A stretch of DNA of 64,000 bases from Streptomyces parvus (GCF_032121415.1 NZ_CP135079.1:1488001-1552000), one strand, 5' to 3'. Shown: positions 1-11,000, counted from the stretch's first letter. Numbers and translations are program-made. Notes: generated from the letters alone by a model not told the origin.

Positions 1-2
1 TC

Positions 3-644
3 AACGCGGAGCGCCCGGAGGAGGGGCGGGTCGTGCTGAACGGCGCGAAGGTGGTGACCCTGATCGACCTGTCGACGAGCTGGCCGGGCCCCGGGGGGCT
101 GGCGATGGGCGGTTTCGTCTACGAGAACCTCGTCCCCTACGGCCACTTCCCGCTCTCCCGGCGGCTGGAGTGGGTGCAGGCCGCGACCCCGGAGTACGTC
201 CCCGAGCCGTACGAGCGGCTGGCCACGGTGATGCGCAGCTGCGGGGAGGACGCGGACGCGCGTGAGGTGCTGCTCGCCAAGCAGCGCCGCCGCCGGGAGA
301 CGCTGCCGCCCGCCGCGAAGGCATGGGGGTACCTGCAGGACTGGACGGTGGCGTACGGCTACCGGCCCGGGCGGGCCGCGGTGTGGATGGCGGTGCTGTG
401 GGCGGCGGGTACGGCGGCGTTCGCGCAGCACGCCCCGCCCTCGATCAAGGGCGAGGAGCATCCGCAGTGGAATCCGGCCCTGTACGCGCTGGATCTGCTG
501 GTCCCGGTGATCAACCTCGGACAGGACGGCTACTGGCGGATGGAGGGTGCCTGGCAGTGGGCCGCGGCCGGTCTGGTGCTGGTGGGATGGGTTCTGGCCA
601 CCACGGTGGCGGCGGGGGCGTCCCGGATGCTGCGCAAAGGCTGA
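3..644 (+). CDS. membrane-associated oxidoreductase-like protein, C-terminal part
   Basis: The reading frame is open from base 3, so the gene begins before the window; only about 213 codons are visible. The soluble part has a stretch like ATPEYVPEPYERLA followed by KQRRRR, then two membrane segments close to the C-terminus (WMAVLWAAGTAAFA and AAGLVLVGWVLATTVAAG). This arrangement matches a streptomycete family usually annotated as membrane-associated oxidoreductase, whose N-terminal half is made of pentapeptide-like repeats. I see no cofactor or catalytic motif here, so the enzymatic name is only a database label. A hairpin at 721-740 probably ends the transcript. Confidence 0.6.
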   Translation, partial: NAERPEEGRVVLNGAKVVTLIDLSTSWPGPGGLAMGGFVYENLVPYGHFPLSRRLEWVQAATPEYVPEPYERLATVMRSCGEDADAREVLLAKQRRRRETLPPAAKAWGYLQDWTVAYGYRPGRAAVWMAVLWAAGTAAFAQHAPPSIKGEEHPQWNPALYALDLLVPVINLGQDGYWRMEGAWQWAAAGLVLVGWVLATTVAAGASRMLRKG

Positions 645-720
645 CCCGGGAGACCGGGCGGAGGGGGCCGGATGCCGTACGGGGACTGCTCCCGGAGGCG
701 TCACCGTACGATCGCGAGCG

Positions 721-740
721 GCCGGGGACTCGGCCCCGGC
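721..740 (+). terminator. possible terminator after the first gene
   Basis: GCCGGGG (721-727) pairs with CCCCGGC (734-740) around a six-base loop, 77 bases after the stop. No T-tract follows, as is usual in this GC-rich DNA. Confidence 0.4.
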
Positions 741-826
741 GGCCCTCGCGCCCGGGGTCACCGGGACGGAAGAGGCCCCCGGGCGGATGCAATCAAGCCA
801 ACGGCGGGCATTTCCTTTGCCCTTTC

Positions 827-855
827 TTGACCAGGCCCGATACAACCCATTCACT
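827..855 (+). promoter_or_regulatory. possible promoter of the helical-repeat gene
   Basis: TTGACC at 827-832 and TTCACT at 850-855 are 17 bases apart, in a locally AT-richer stretch about 55 bases before the chosen ATG. The -10 match is weak. The rest of the 645-909 gap shows nothing else that I can name. Confidence 0.3.
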
Positions 856-909
856 CGGCACAGAAGCTTCACAGCACGCCTCTGGCGCGGCCCTCACCAG
901 CGCTTTTCA

Positions 910-1950
910 ATGGTCTGCACCATGGCTTTCCTTCGCGCTCTGCTCAGTACCGCGCGCATGATCCGGCACAGCCCTCCGCTGTCCGCCGGACTGTCCGCGG
1001 ATGACGCGGTGCTGCTCGACGCCCCCGACGAGCGGCTCTCTCCCGCGCTGGTCGCCGCTGCCCTGGGCGACCACGAACCGGCCGCCAAGCTGCTCGCCAC
1101 CACCCGGGACGCCGCCGACTGGGAGAACCGGGACCGCTATCTCGGCCGGCTCGTCGCCTTCGCCCGCGGCCGGGACGGCTGGCTCCTCGACTGGCTGGCC
1201 GCCGCCCCCCGCGATCCGGACGCGCTGCTGGTCAAGGCCGAGCTGTCGGTCCGCCGGGCCTGGGAGTCGCCCGCCCGCGCGGAACGGCTCCGCGAGGTCG
1301 GCCCGCTGATCACCGCGGCCGCCGACGCGGACCCGCGCGACCCCGTGCCGTGGCGCCTCGCCCTGGACCACGCGCGCGGCACCCACGCCACGCACACCGC
1401 CTTCGAGTCGCTGTGGGAGCAGGCCGTACGGCGCTCAGCGCACCACTACGGCTGCCATGTGGCGGCGCTGCGCTATCTCTCCGCCGCCTGGTACGGCTCG
1501 CACCGCGAGTGCTTCGACTTCGCCGAGCAGGCCGCGGCGGACGCGCTGCCCGACTCGCTGGTGCAGGCCCTGCCGGTCCGGGCGGCCTTCGCGCTGCTCC
1601 TGGACTCCCAGGCGGCGGGCCGGACCACCTCCGTACTGGAGGAGCGGGTCGACGCGGCGGCCGATCTGGCGATCAAGCTCTCCGCCGCCTACCGGCCCGG
1701 CGATCCCTGGCCGGCCGAGGTCCGCAACCTCCTCGCGTACGTCCTGCTCGCCCGGGGCCGCTGGGCGGAGGCGCTGCACCAGTTCAACCTGATCGGCCTG
1801 CACGCGACGTCGTTCCCGTGGTCGTCGGTGTCCGAGGACGCGCTCGGCCGCTTCCTGGACGCGCGGGACGGCGCACGCCTCCAGGTGGCCTCCCTGACCC
1901 CGCTCCGCGACCGGACCGGTCACGGCCGCCCCAGGGGCCATTACGCTTGA
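910..1950 (+). CDS. hypothetical helical-repeat (TPR-like) protein
   Basis: A 346-residue soluble protein of unknown function. It is almost entirely helix-forming: short blocks rich in Ala, Leu, Arg and aromatic residues recur (for example HHYGCHVAALRYLSAAWYG and VRNLLAYVLLARGRWAEALHQF), which suggests a TPR-like superhelix used for protein binding. There is no signal peptide or membrane span. The start is uncertain: ATG codons at 910, 922 and 958 are all in frame and none has a strong Shine-Dalgarno site. The next gene starts 5 bases after the stop, so the two are probably co-transcribed. I do not recognise the family beyond the fold class. Confidence 0.7.
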   Translation: MVCTMAFLRALLSTARMIRHSPPLSAGLSADDAVLLDAPDERLSPALVAAALGDHEPAAKLLATTRDAADWENRDRYLGRLVAFARGRDGWLLDWLAAAPRDPDALLVKAELSVRRAWESPARAERLREVGPLITAAADADPRDPVPWRLALDHARGTHATHTAFESLWEQAVRRSAHHYGCHVAALRYLSAAWYGSHRECFDFAEQAAADALPDSLVQALPVRAAFALLLDSQAAGRTTSVLEERVDAAADLAIKLSAAYRPGDPWPAEVRNLLAYVLLARGRWAEALHQFNLIGLHATSFPWSSVSEDALGRFLDARDGARLQVASLTPLRDRTGHGRPRGHYA

Positions 1951-1955
1951 GCGTT

Positions 1956-2720
1956 GTGACCACCGCCCGCCTTCCCCTTTTCCCGCTCAACGCGGTGCTG
2001 TTCCCCGGCCTGGTGCTGCCGCTCAACGTCTACGAAGAGCGATATCGCGCCATGATGCGGGAGCTGCTGAAGAGCGACGAGGACGAACCTCGCCGCTTCG
2101 TCGTGGTGGCGATCCGCGACGGCCGCGAGATCGCCCCGACGGCCACCGGCATGCCGGACACGGGCGCGGCGGCCGCGCCCGCCGAGCGCGCCCCGGCGGA
2201 CGGGTTCGGCCCCGATCCGATCCAGACCTTCCACCGGGTCGGCTGCGTCGCCGACGCGGCGACGATCCGCGAGCGCGCCGACGGCAGCTTCGAGGTCCTG
2301 GCCACCGGCACCACCCGGGTCAGGCTGCTGTCCGTCGAAGCGGACGGCCCGTATCTGACCGCCGAGGTCGAGGACCTGGCCGAAGAGCCGCCCGCAGGGG
2401 ACGAGGCCGACGAGGCCGGAGCCCTGGCGGAGGGCGTTCTGCGGGCCTTCCGCTCGTACCAGAAGCGGCTGGCCGGGGCGAGCGAACGCTCGCTGGCGAC
2501 CGGCGCGGACCTCCCCGACGACCCGTCCGTGATCTCCTACCTGGTCGCGGCGGCCACGGTCCTGGACGTCCCCACCAGACAGCGTCTGCTCCAGGCCCCG
2601 GACACCGCGACCCGGCTGCGCGAGGAGCTGACGCTGCTGCGCAAGGAGACGGCGGTCATCCGGCACCTGCCCTCGTTGCCGGCGACGGACCTGACGCGGG
2701 CCCCCACCCACCCCAACTGA
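1956..2720 (+). CDS. LON substrate-binding-domain protein (no protease domain)
   Basis: 254 residues beginning LPLFPLNAVLFPGLVLPLNVYEERYRAM, the classic opening of the Lon N-terminal (PF02190) domain. That domain binds substrate in Lon protease and in some ubiquitin-ligase adaptors. The protein stops without any AAA+ or Ser/Lys protease domain, as in the widespread stand-alone bacterial relatives, so its partner is unknown. A C-terminal helical part (about 150-254) ends in LREELTLLRKETAVIRHLPSLP. The GTG start sits 5 bases after the upstream stop; TTG at 1947 is an in-frame alternative. The next gene follows after 16 bases, so an operon is likely. Confidence 0.8.
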   Translation: MTTARLPLFPLNAVLFPGLVLPLNVYEERYRAMMRELLKSDEDEPRRFVVVAIRDGREIAPTATGMPDTGAAAAPAERAPADGFGPDPIQTFHRVGCVADAATIRERADGSFEVLATGTTRVRLLSVEADGPYLTAEVEDLAEEPPAGDEADEAGALAEGVLRAFRSYQKRLAGASERSLATGADLPDDPSVISYLVAAATVLDVPTRQRLLQAPDTATRLREELTLLRKETAVIRHLPSLPATDLTRAPTHPN

Positions 2721-2736
2721 CGAGGACCGGCCCCCG

Positions 2737-3237
2737 TTGGCGAAGAAATCCAAGAAGAACCAGCCGGGCGGCACCCCCGCCACGGTCGCCCTGACGGCGG
2801 CGGGCACCGCGTTCACGGTCCACGCCTACGACCACGACCCGGCGTCCCCGTCCTACGGCGAGGAGGCCGCCGAGGCCCTGGGCGTCTCCCCCGACCGGGT
2901 CTTCAAGACCCTGGTCGCGGACGTGGACGGCGCGCTGACGGTCGCGGTGGTCCCGGTGGCCGGCTCCCTGGACCTCAAGGCCCTGGCAGCCGCGGTGGGC
3001 GGCAAACGCGCCACGATGGCGGACCCGGCGGCAGCGGAACGCACGACGGGCTATGTCCGGGGCGGCATCTCCCCCCTGGGCCAGCGCAAGCGCCTGCGCA
3101 CGGTGCTGGACGCGTCGGCACGGACGCACGCCACGATCTGCGTCTCGGCGGGACGCCGGGGCCTGGAGGTCGAACTGTCGGCGACGGACCTGGCGGAGCT
3201 GACGGGGGCGACGTTCGCGGAGATCGCGCGGAGCTGA
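2737..3237 (+). CDS. ybaK: Cys-tRNA(Pro)/Cys-tRNA(Cys) deacylase YbaK-type
   Basis: 166 residues of the YbaK/EbsC family. These enzymes act in trans to hydrolyse Cys from tRNA(Pro) mischarged by prolyl-tRNA synthetase. Family features are present in order: YDHDPASPSYGEEAAEALG, then RVFKTLVADVDG with the conserved Lys, GSLDLKALAAAVGGKRATMADP, TGYVRGGISPLGQRKRLRTVLD, and the C-terminal GLEVELSATDLAEL. The length is normal for the family. The start is a TTG at 2737; the protein then opens MAKKSKKNQPGGTPATVAL, a short basic extension. The gene probably closes the three-gene unit that begins at 910, and a 32-base palindrome follows immediately. Confidence 0.9.
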   Translation: MAKKSKKNQPGGTPATVALTAAGTAFTVHAYDHDPASPSYGEEAAEALGVSPDRVFKTLVADVDGALTVAVVPVAGSLDLKALAAAVGGKRATMADPAAAERTTGYVRGGISPLGQRKRLRTVLDASARTHATICVSAGRRGLEVELSATDLAELTGATFAEIARS

Positions 3238-3240
3238 AAA

Positions 3241-3272
3241 CCGCTCCTCCATCGCCGGCGATGGAGGAGCGG
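3241..3272. terminator. 32-base perfect palindrome, bidirectional terminator
   Basis: CCGCTCCTCCATCGCC is followed directly by its exact reverse complement. It begins three bases after the ybaK stop, and the converging gene ends 27 bases further on, so it can serve both transcripts. The CTCCATCGCCGG core recurs at 24900-25140. Confidence 0.75.
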
Positions 3273-3298
3273 AGCCCCGAGAGCCCGCCGCAGGCGGC

Positions 3299-4021
3299 CT
3301 AGGCCGTCCCACCACCCGCGGACGACGGTCCTGAGGGCGGCCCCGCCAGGGGCCCCTGCACGGGACCGTCGTAGTACCCCGGATACCCCGGCCAGTCCGA
3401 CTCCACATCCCTCGGCCCGAACGCCGCCGTCAGCAGCAGATGGATCCCCATCGCCGCGAACGGCCACGCCAGCACCGCCACCCACACCGTGTGCAGCTCC
3501 AGCGGAGCGTCGAACGTCACGCCCTGCCCCGCCTCCCGGGCCCGCCCCACCACGTCGGACGACGGCCCCAGCCAGATTCCGACGCGCCACGCGATCAGCG
3601 AGGCGAGCACCGCGCCCAGCGCCAGACCGACGACCACGAGAACGCCCCCGCGGCGCAGCCGCCAGAAGACGAGGGCCGCCGAGAGCACGCCGAAGCCGAT
3701 GGCCAGCAGGACGAACGTGCCGTCCGCCCCGATCGCCTCCTCGCCCTCGCTGTTCTTGAGGAAGACCGCCGTGTCGTCGGAGACCAGCGGAACGCGCGGC
3801 GCGAGCCAGAGCCACAGCAGCCCGAGGGCGAGGCCAGAGACCGCGACGAGGGCCGCGACGACGGCGGCTTGACGGAGCTCCGTGGCCGTGTCCGGGTCGT
3901 CCGGCGCACCCGGGGAGGGCACGAGGTGGGAGCCGGAGGGCGGGGCCTGCCAGGGATCGTGGGGGCCGGGCTGGTGAGGCGGCGTCAGAGGTGCGGTCAC
4001 CGTGCCATCGTGCCAGGCCAC
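3299..4021 (-). CDS. DUF2567-like four-helix membrane protein
   Basis: 240 residues: a proline-rich cytoplasmic leader (about 1-45), then four predicted membrane helices (AAVVAALVAVSGLALGLLWLWLA, FVLLAIGFGVLSAALVFW, GVLVVVGLALGAVLASLIAW and VWVAVLAWPFAAMGIHLLL), then a proline/glycine-rich tail. The loop after the first helix carries the acidic stretch FLKNSEGEEAIGADG. This pattern fits actinobacterial DUF2567 proteins, which have no known function. ATG 4021 is taken as start; a GTG seven codons later is also possible. The ABC exporter genes upstream on the same strand may share its transcript. Confidence 0.7.
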   Translation of the reverse strand: MAWHDGTVTAPLTPPHQPGPHDPWQAPPSGSHLVPSPGAPDDPDTATELRQAAVVAALVAVSGLALGLLWLWLAPRVPLVSDDTAVFLKNSEGEEAIGADGTFVLLAIGFGVLSAALVFWRLRRGGVLVVVGLALGAVLASLIAWRVGIWLGPSSDVVGRAREAGQGVTFDAPLELHTVWVAVLAWPFAAMGIHLLLTAAFGPRDVESDWPGYPGYYDGPVQGPLAGPPSGPSSAGGGTA

Positions 4022-4135
4022 CCTGTGCGGCGCCTCACCGGATACCGCACCCGGGCCAGGGCTCCCGCCCGGACACGCCGGACGGGAGTTCGGGCGGCCC
4101 GAACCGGACGCGGGGGGAAAGGGGAGGAGACGGCC

Positions 4136-4978
4136 CTACCGTACGGCGGCCCGCCGGTAGGCCCACGTCGCAACGGCCAGTGAGAGCACCCCCACCGCCG
4201 CGCAGATCGCGAGGAAGAAGGCGATGATCCCCCAGTCCGGGCGGGCGTCGAAGGACCGGGCCAGCGCCTCGACCCCGTATGTCGAGGGCAGCAGGTCGCG
4301 CGCCCACACCACCGGCTGCGGCAGCCGCTCGGCCGGCAGCACGCCGAGGAGCAGGGCGGCGGACATCCCCAGCTGGCCCAGCAGGGTCGCCAGCTCCGGG
4401 CGCGGGGCGAGCAGCCCGAGAGCCGCTCCGAGCCCGGCCAGGGCGGCGCCGGAGAGCGGGACGACGGCGACCAGGACCCACAGGTGCGTCATCGGCAGCT
4501 GAAACAGCACGCTTCCGGTGATCGCGGTGAAGACCGTGCCGGGCGCGGTGAACGAGGCGTACGCGGCGGCCGCCCCGAGCACCACCGCGGCGGGCGGCAC
4601 GGGCAGGGTGGCGTAGTGGTCGAGCCCGCCGCTCGCCCGCAGCTGCCCGAAGTACTGGGCGAGCAGGTTGAGCGCGACGAACGCGACGACCAGGACGCTG
4701 GATCCCGCGACCACCGCGCGGGCCTCCGCGCCCCCGTCCACGACCCCCCGCATCAGGATCATGATGCCGACGGACTGGAAGGTCGCCACGAAGAGCAGCG
4801 GGATCCGGGCGACGCGCGCCCGGGAGAGCTGGGCGCGGTAGACGGCGGCCAGCGAGGGCAGCAGCCGGGCGCGCGGGGCGAGGGGCGCCGTGGCGGTACA
4901 GGCGGGACCGGTGCCGGAGGGGCCGGGCGCTGGCCCGGTACGCGTCGCCGCGGCCGTGGCCGGAATGATGCTCGTCAC
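4136..4978 (-). CDS. ABC-2 type transporter permease
   Basis: 280 residues with six predicted membrane helices after a 35-residue Ala/Thr/Pro leader. ARLLPSLAAVYRAQLSRARVARIPLLFVATFQSVGIMILMRGV opens the core, and an amphipathic stretch rich in Pro and Leu (RLPQPVVWARDLLPSTYGVEAL) precedes the last helix, as in ABC-2 drug and polysaccharide exporters. It would pair with the ATPase encoded just upstream (stop at 5103, 124 bases away). The substrate cannot be told from sequence. Pairing and size suggest an export pump of two half-transporters. Confidence 0.85.
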   Translation of the reverse strand: MTSIIPATAAATRTGPAPGPSGTGPACTATAPLAPRARLLPSLAAVYRAQLSRARVARIPLLFVATFQSVGIMILMRGVVDGGAEARAVVAGSSVLVVAFVALNLLAQYFGQLRASGGLDHYATLPVPPAAVVLGAAAAYASFTAPGTVFTAITGSVLFQLPMTHLWVLVAVVPLSGAALAGLGAALGLLAPRPELATLLGQLGMSAALLLGVLPAERLPQPVVWARDLLPSTYGVEALARSFDARPDWGIIAFFLAICAAVGVLSLAVATWAYRRAAVR

Positions 4979-5102
4979 CTGAGGCCGCTCCCCTTAGACA
5001 CATCCACCACGTCGAACCCGTCCAGCACGTCCGGCCCGTTCCCCTTGTCGAGTACGTCCCCCGCGCCCGGCGCGTTCACGTTCTCCACGACACGTACGCC
5101 TC

Positions 5103-6128
<1,026 letters not shown>

Positions 6129-6214
6129 GAGGTACGAGGGTACGGGGTCACATGCCCCGGTTCGCGCCCGGGGCCACCCCGCGTCGCCGCCCGGGAGGAC
6201 GGCGGCTTCCCCGG

Positions 6215-7474
6215 CTACTCCCCCGCCGGTACGTGCTCGGCGGCGGCCCGTACGTCGATCTCCCGCCAGAAGCCGGCCCGGATCGCGTAGCGGTCGTGCT
6301 CGTCGATCTGGTCGTCCTTGTGGGCGAGGAGTCCGAAGCGGGCCGCGTACCGCAGGAGTTCGCCGTCGATCCGGTGCGGGATGCGCGGGTACATGGTGGA
6401 GAGCTTCTGCAGGTGGACGCTTTCCGGGAGGCGTTCCATCCAGCGGCGGGCGAAGACCTGGCCGACTTCGAAGGGGTCGCCGCCGACCGTGGTGATGTCC
6501 TCCTCGCGGTCGGCCCAGCGCTGTTCGGCGCTGGTGACCTGGGCGAGGGTCGGCAGGGACGCGGTCTCGGCGGGCTCGCCGAGGGGGCCGCCGCGCTCCA
6601 CCCACCCCTTGTCGGAGGACCAGCGCAGCGTGGCGCCCGCGGGCTGGGCCGGCTGCTGGCGGTCCGGGTGGGTGGCGTGGGCGCGCAGCGCGGCCAGATC
6701 CTTGGGGGTCGGCACGCCTTTGTGGCCGGCGGTGGGCGTGCCGGTGGCGGCGGGTGCGCTCTCGGCCGGATCCGGTGCGCTCGACCGGGCCGCGGCGGCC
6801 TGGGCCTCGGAGGCGCGTTCGGCGGAGGCGGCGAGGGCGGCCTCGGGCAACGGCGCGGAGAGGATCGCGGCGATCTCGGGGCGGGTGGCGGGCTGCGGGG
6901 CGCAGGCGCCGCCGAGGTCCTTGGCGCGTACGGCCTTGGTGATCCAGACCCGGTCGAGGACCCGCCGTTCGTCGGCCTCGGCGACGAGGTCCTCGGACTG
7001 GTTGTAGTCGCCGTCGGCGGCCTGTACGGCCCAGAGGTGGACGGCGACCCCGTGCTCCTTGGCGGACATCAGGCCGGGCAGCAGATCGCCGTCGCCGGTC
7101 ACCAGGACCACGTCGGAGCAGGCCCGGTTCCTGGCCAGTTCGGTGAGTTCGGCGTGCATGGCGGCGTCGACGCCCTTCTGGGCCCAGCGTCCGTCGCTGC
7201 GGGTCAGGGCGCCCAGCCGCACGGTCACCCGGGGCATCACGCGGAGCCGGCGGTGTTCGGGCTGCGGCACCCGGTCGGGGGCGCCGTCGAACCAGTAGAT
7301 GCGCAGCAGGGGCTGCTGGGTGTCGGCCTCGGCCCGCTCGCGCAGTCCCTGGATGAGGGCGGCGTGGTCGACGGTGATGCGGGAACGGGCGGGCTCTCCG
7401 GCCAGCAGGCTCGCGGCTGCGCCCAGCAAGTAGCCGGCGTCCACCAGGACGACGCATCGGTCCACGCGTTCCAC
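6215..7474 (-). CDS. NYN-domain (PIN-like) protein, putative RNase
   Basis: 419 residues. The N-terminal 180 residues form a NYN domain, a PIN-like nuclease fold. Acidic residues that usually bind metal are present in CVVLVDAGYLLG, WAQKGVDAAMHAEL and DVVLVTGDGDLLPG. RNA is the likely substrate, from family knowledge. A linker rich in Ala, Pro and Ser (about 200-300) leads to a C-terminal helical module ending FGLLAHKDDQIDEHDRYAIRAGFWREIDV. Database relatives in Streptomyces have the same two-part layout. It is separated from the exporter genes by 86 bases and preceded by an inverted repeat at 7490-7514. Confidence 0.82.
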   Translation of the reverse strand: MERVDRCVVLVDAGYLLGAAASLLAGEPARSRITVDHAALIQGLRERAEADTQQPLLRIYWFDGAPDRVPQPEHRRLRVMPRVTVRLGALTRSDGRWAQKGVDAAMHAELTELARNRACSDVVLVTGDGDLLPGLMSAKEHGVAVHLWAVQAADGDYNQSEDLVAEADERRVLDRVWITKAVRAKDLGGACAPQPATRPEIAAILSAPLPEAALAASAERASEAQAAAARSSAPDPAESAPAATGTPTAGHKGVPTPKDLAALRAHATHPDRQQPAQPAGATLRWSSDKGWVERGGPLGEPAETASLPTLAQVTSAEQRWADREEDITTVGGDPFEVGQVFARRWMERLPESVHLQKLSTMYPRIPHRIDGELLRYAARFGLLAHKDDQIDEHDRYAIRAGFWREIDVRAAAEHVPAGE

Positions 7475-7489
7475 CCTCTTCCAGAACTC

Positions 7490-7514
7490 GGGAACGGTTC
7501 AGCGGCCCGTTCCC
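7490..7514. promoter_or_regulatory. inverted repeat upstream of the NYN gene
   Basis: GGGAACGG (7490-7497) is mirrored by CCGTTCCC (7507-7514) with a nine-base spacer, 15 bases before the NYN start. It could be an operator or a hairpin in the mRNA leader. The 7475-7764 gap otherwise holds an AT-richer patch near 7595-7695, which probably carries the promoters. Confidence 0.4.
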
Positions 7515-7764
7515 CGATGACCGGGTCCGCTTACCCAGGGTTTCCTTCGAGTCTGCCCGACCGCACAGGGGTTAACGGCCGGAACTGGATCATCGGCGTG
7601 GCGGATCCGGAAAGGAAGCGGAAAAGGAAGGAAGAAGGCGCGCGGGACGGGGCCGCCGCGGAAACCGCTACGCACGGTAATGATCCAACATGCGGTGTTT
7701 GCGGCGCTATGTGAGTCTGACAGCGGTCCTGGCCCCCCAGGATTCCCCACAGGAGGCATTCATC

Positions 7765-7944
7765 ATGGCCAAGAACAAGAACCGCAAGCAGGGCAGCCAG
7801 CACGACCGCGCGTCCGCGTCGGAGCGTAGCGCGGAGCAGGCCAAGTCGACGGCGTTCGAGTCCCAGAACCAGCCGCAGGCGCAGGCCCAGGGCAGCCCGT
7901 CCGACGTGGCGCGCAAGCATCAGCGACGCTTCGGCCACAACTGA
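7765..7944 (+). CDS. small basic hydrophilic protein (59 residues)
   Basis: A 59-residue, highly polar protein: MAKNKNRKQGSQHDRASASE at the start, a Gln/Ala-rich middle and KHQRRFGHN at the end. An excellent ribosome-binding site, AGGAGG at 7751-7756, lies 8 bases before the ATG, so translation is well supported despite the size. There is no membrane span, cysteine or known domain. Composition suggests a disordered nucleic-acid-associated or spore-type small protein, but that is inference only. It stands alone between a divergent neighbour and a terminator hairpin. Confidence 0.75.
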   Translation: MAKNKNRKQGSQHDRASASERSAEQAKSTAFESQNQPQAQAQGSPSDVARKHQRRFGHN

Positions 7945-7985
7945 CCCGTCGGCCGCTTGCGGTAGTGACAGGCGTTGAAGACAGC

Positions 7986-8021
7986 GAGAGGGGCGTCCCG
8001 CACCGGCGGGGCGCCCCTCTC
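7986..8021. terminator. terminator between the small basic gene and dnaE
   Basis: GAGAGGGGCG (7986-7995) pairs with CGCCCCTCTC (8012-8021). It lies between two converging genes and can end both transcripts. Confidence 0.7.
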
Positions 8022-8049
8022 GTCGTTGTCCGGGTGATCCGGCCGGGGC

Positions 8050-11000
8050 TCAGCCGGCCAGGCAGGACGGGCCGAGCAGCACCTTCAGGTCGCCGAAGAG
8101 CGCCGAGTCGGCCTTGACCCGGTGCCGGTCCAGGCGCAGGACGGTGGTCTTGCGGGGGCCCTGGAGCTTGATGCGTACCTCGGTGTCGCCCCGGTGGTGG
8201 CTGAGCACCTCGCCGAGCCGGGTGACCATGGGCGGGGTGATCTTCACGGTGGGGATGGTGAGCACGACCGGGGCGTTGGTCCCGGCGTTGGAGATGTCGG
8301 GGACCTGCATCTCCATGGCGACGAGCCGGGGCACGTCCTCGCGCTTGTCGAGGCGTCCCTTCACGAAGACGACGGTGTCCTCGACGAGCTGGGTGGAGAC
8401 CAGTTGGTAGGTGGCGGGGAAGAACATGCACTCGATGGAGCCCGCCAGGTCCTCCACGGTGGCGATGGCCCAGGCGTTGCCCTGCTTGGTCATCTTGCGC
8501 TGGAGGCCGGAGATGATGCCGCCGACGGTGACGACGGAGCCGTCGCCGTAGTCCCCGCCGGTGAGTTGGGAGATGGAGGCGTCGGCCTTGTCGGACAGTA
8601 CGTGCTCCAGGCCGAAGAGCGGGTGGTCGGAGACGTACAGGCCGAGCATCTCCCGCTCCTGGGCGAGCAGGTAGGACTTCTCCCACTCGACGTCGGAGAA
8701 CTCCACGTCCAGGCCGAAGCCCGGCTCGTCGCTCTCCTCCTCGCCCATGCCGCCGAAGAGGTCGAACTGTCCCTCGGCCTCCTTGCGCTTGACCTGGACC
8801 ACGTTGTCGATCATCGGCTCGTGGTGGGCGACGAGGCCCTTGCGGGTGTGGCCCATCTCGTCGAAGGCGCCGGCCTTGATGAGCGATTCGATGGTGCGCT
8901 TGTTGCAGACGACCGCCTCGACCTTGTCCAGGAAGTCGGGGAAGCTGCTGTACTTCCCCTTCGCCTTGCGGGAGCGGATGATCGAGTCGACGACGTTCTG
9001 GCCGACGTTGCGGACGGCGGTCAGGCCGAAGAGGATCACGTCGTCGCCCTGGGCGGCGAAGTTGGACAGCGACTCGTTGACGTTCGGCGGGAGCACCTTG
9101 ATGCCCATGCGGCGGCACTCGTTGAGATAGACCGCGGACTTGTCCTTGTCGTCCTTGACCGAGGTCAGCAGGGCGGCCATGTACTCGGCGGGGTAGTTCG
9201 CCTTGAGGTAGGCGGTCCAGTAGGTGACCAGGCCGTACGCCGAGGAGTGCGCCTTGTTGAACGCGTACCCGGCGAACGGCACCAGGACGTCCCACAGGGC
9301 CTTGATCGCCTCGTCGGAGAAGCCCTTCTCCTTGGCGCCCTTCTCGAAGAGGACGAAGTTCTTCGCCAGCTCCTCGGGCTTCTTCTTGCCCATCACGCGG
9401 CGCAGGATGTCGGCCTCGCCGAGCGAGTACCCGGCGACGATCTGGGCGGCCTTCTGGACCTGCTCCTGGTAGACGATCAGGCCGTAGGTGAGGCCGAGGA
9501 CCTCCTTGAGGGGCTCCTCCAGCTCCGGGTGGATCGGGGTGATCTCCTGGCGGCCGTTCTTGCGCTCCGCGTAGTTCGTGTGCGAGTTCATTCCCATCGG
9601 GCCCGGCCGGTAGAGGGCCGAGACGGCGGAGATGTCCTCGAAGTTGTCGGGCTGCATCTGGCGGAGCAGGGAGCGCATGGGCCCGCCGTCGAACTGGAAG
9701 ACGCCGAGCGTGTCACCGCGGCAGAGCAGTTCGTACGTCTTGGGGTCGTCCAGCGGCAGGGAGAGCATCTCCAGGTCGACGCCCTTGTTGGACTTCACCA
9801 TCTTGATGGCGTCGTCCATGATCGTCAGGTTGCGCAGGCCGAGGAAGTCCATCTTCAGCAGGCCGAGCGACTCGCACTGCGGGTAGTCCCACTGCGTGAT
9901 GGTGACGCCGTCGGTGTGCCGGACCCAGACGGGCGCGTGGTCGACGATCGGCTCGCTGGACATGATGACGCCGGCGGCGTGCACACCCATCTGCCGGACC
10001 AGGCCCTCGACGCCCTTGGCCGTGTCGATGACCTTCTTGACGTCCGGCTCGTTCTCGTACATCCCACGGATCTCGCCCGCCTCGCTGTAGCGCGGGTGCT
10101 TGGGGTCGGTGATGCCGTTGAGGTCGATGCCCTTGCCGAGGACGTCGGCGGGCATGGCCTTGGTGAGCCGGTCGCCCATCGCGTACGGGTAGCCCAGCAC
10201 GCGGGCGGAGTCCTTGATGGCGTTCTTCGCCTTGATCTTGCCGTACGTGCCGATCATGGCGACCTTGTCGGCGCCGTACTTCTCGGTGACGTACCGGATC
10301 ACCTCGACGCGCCGACGCTCGTCGAAGTCGATGTCGACATCGGGCATGGAGACGCGCTCGGGGTTGAGGAACCGCTCGAAGATCAGCCCGTGCTCGATCG
10401 GGTCGAGGTCGGTGATGCCCATGGCGTACGCCACGATCGAACCGGCGGCGGAGCCACGGCCGGGGCCGACCGCGATGCCGTTGTTCTTGGCCCACATGAT
10501 GAAGTCGGCGACGACCAGGAAGTACCCCGGGAACCCCATCTGGATGATGATGTCCATCTCGTACTCGACCTGCTTCTGCCGGTCGTCGGGGACCCCGTTC
10601 GGGAAGCGGCGGGCCATGCCGGCCCGAACCTCCTCCTGGAACCAGGTGATCTCCGTGAAGCCCTCGGGGATCTCGAACTTCGGCATGAGGTTCTTCGCCT
10701 CGAACATGCCGGTGGTGTCGATCTGCTGGGCGACCAGGAGGGTGTTGCGGCACCCCTCCTGCCAGGCGTCGGACGAGTCGACGGCGTACATCTCGTCCGT
10801 CGTCTTCAGGTAGTAGCCGGTGCCGTCGAAGCGGAAGCGGTCGGGGTCGGAGAGGTTCTTGCCGGTCTGGATGCAGAGCAGGGCGTCGTGGGCGGTGGCC
10901 TCGTGGGCGTACGTGTAGTGGGAGTCGTTGGTGACGAGCGGCGGGATGTTCAGCTTCTTGCCGATCTCCAGCAGCCCGTCGCGGACCCGGCGCTCGATCT

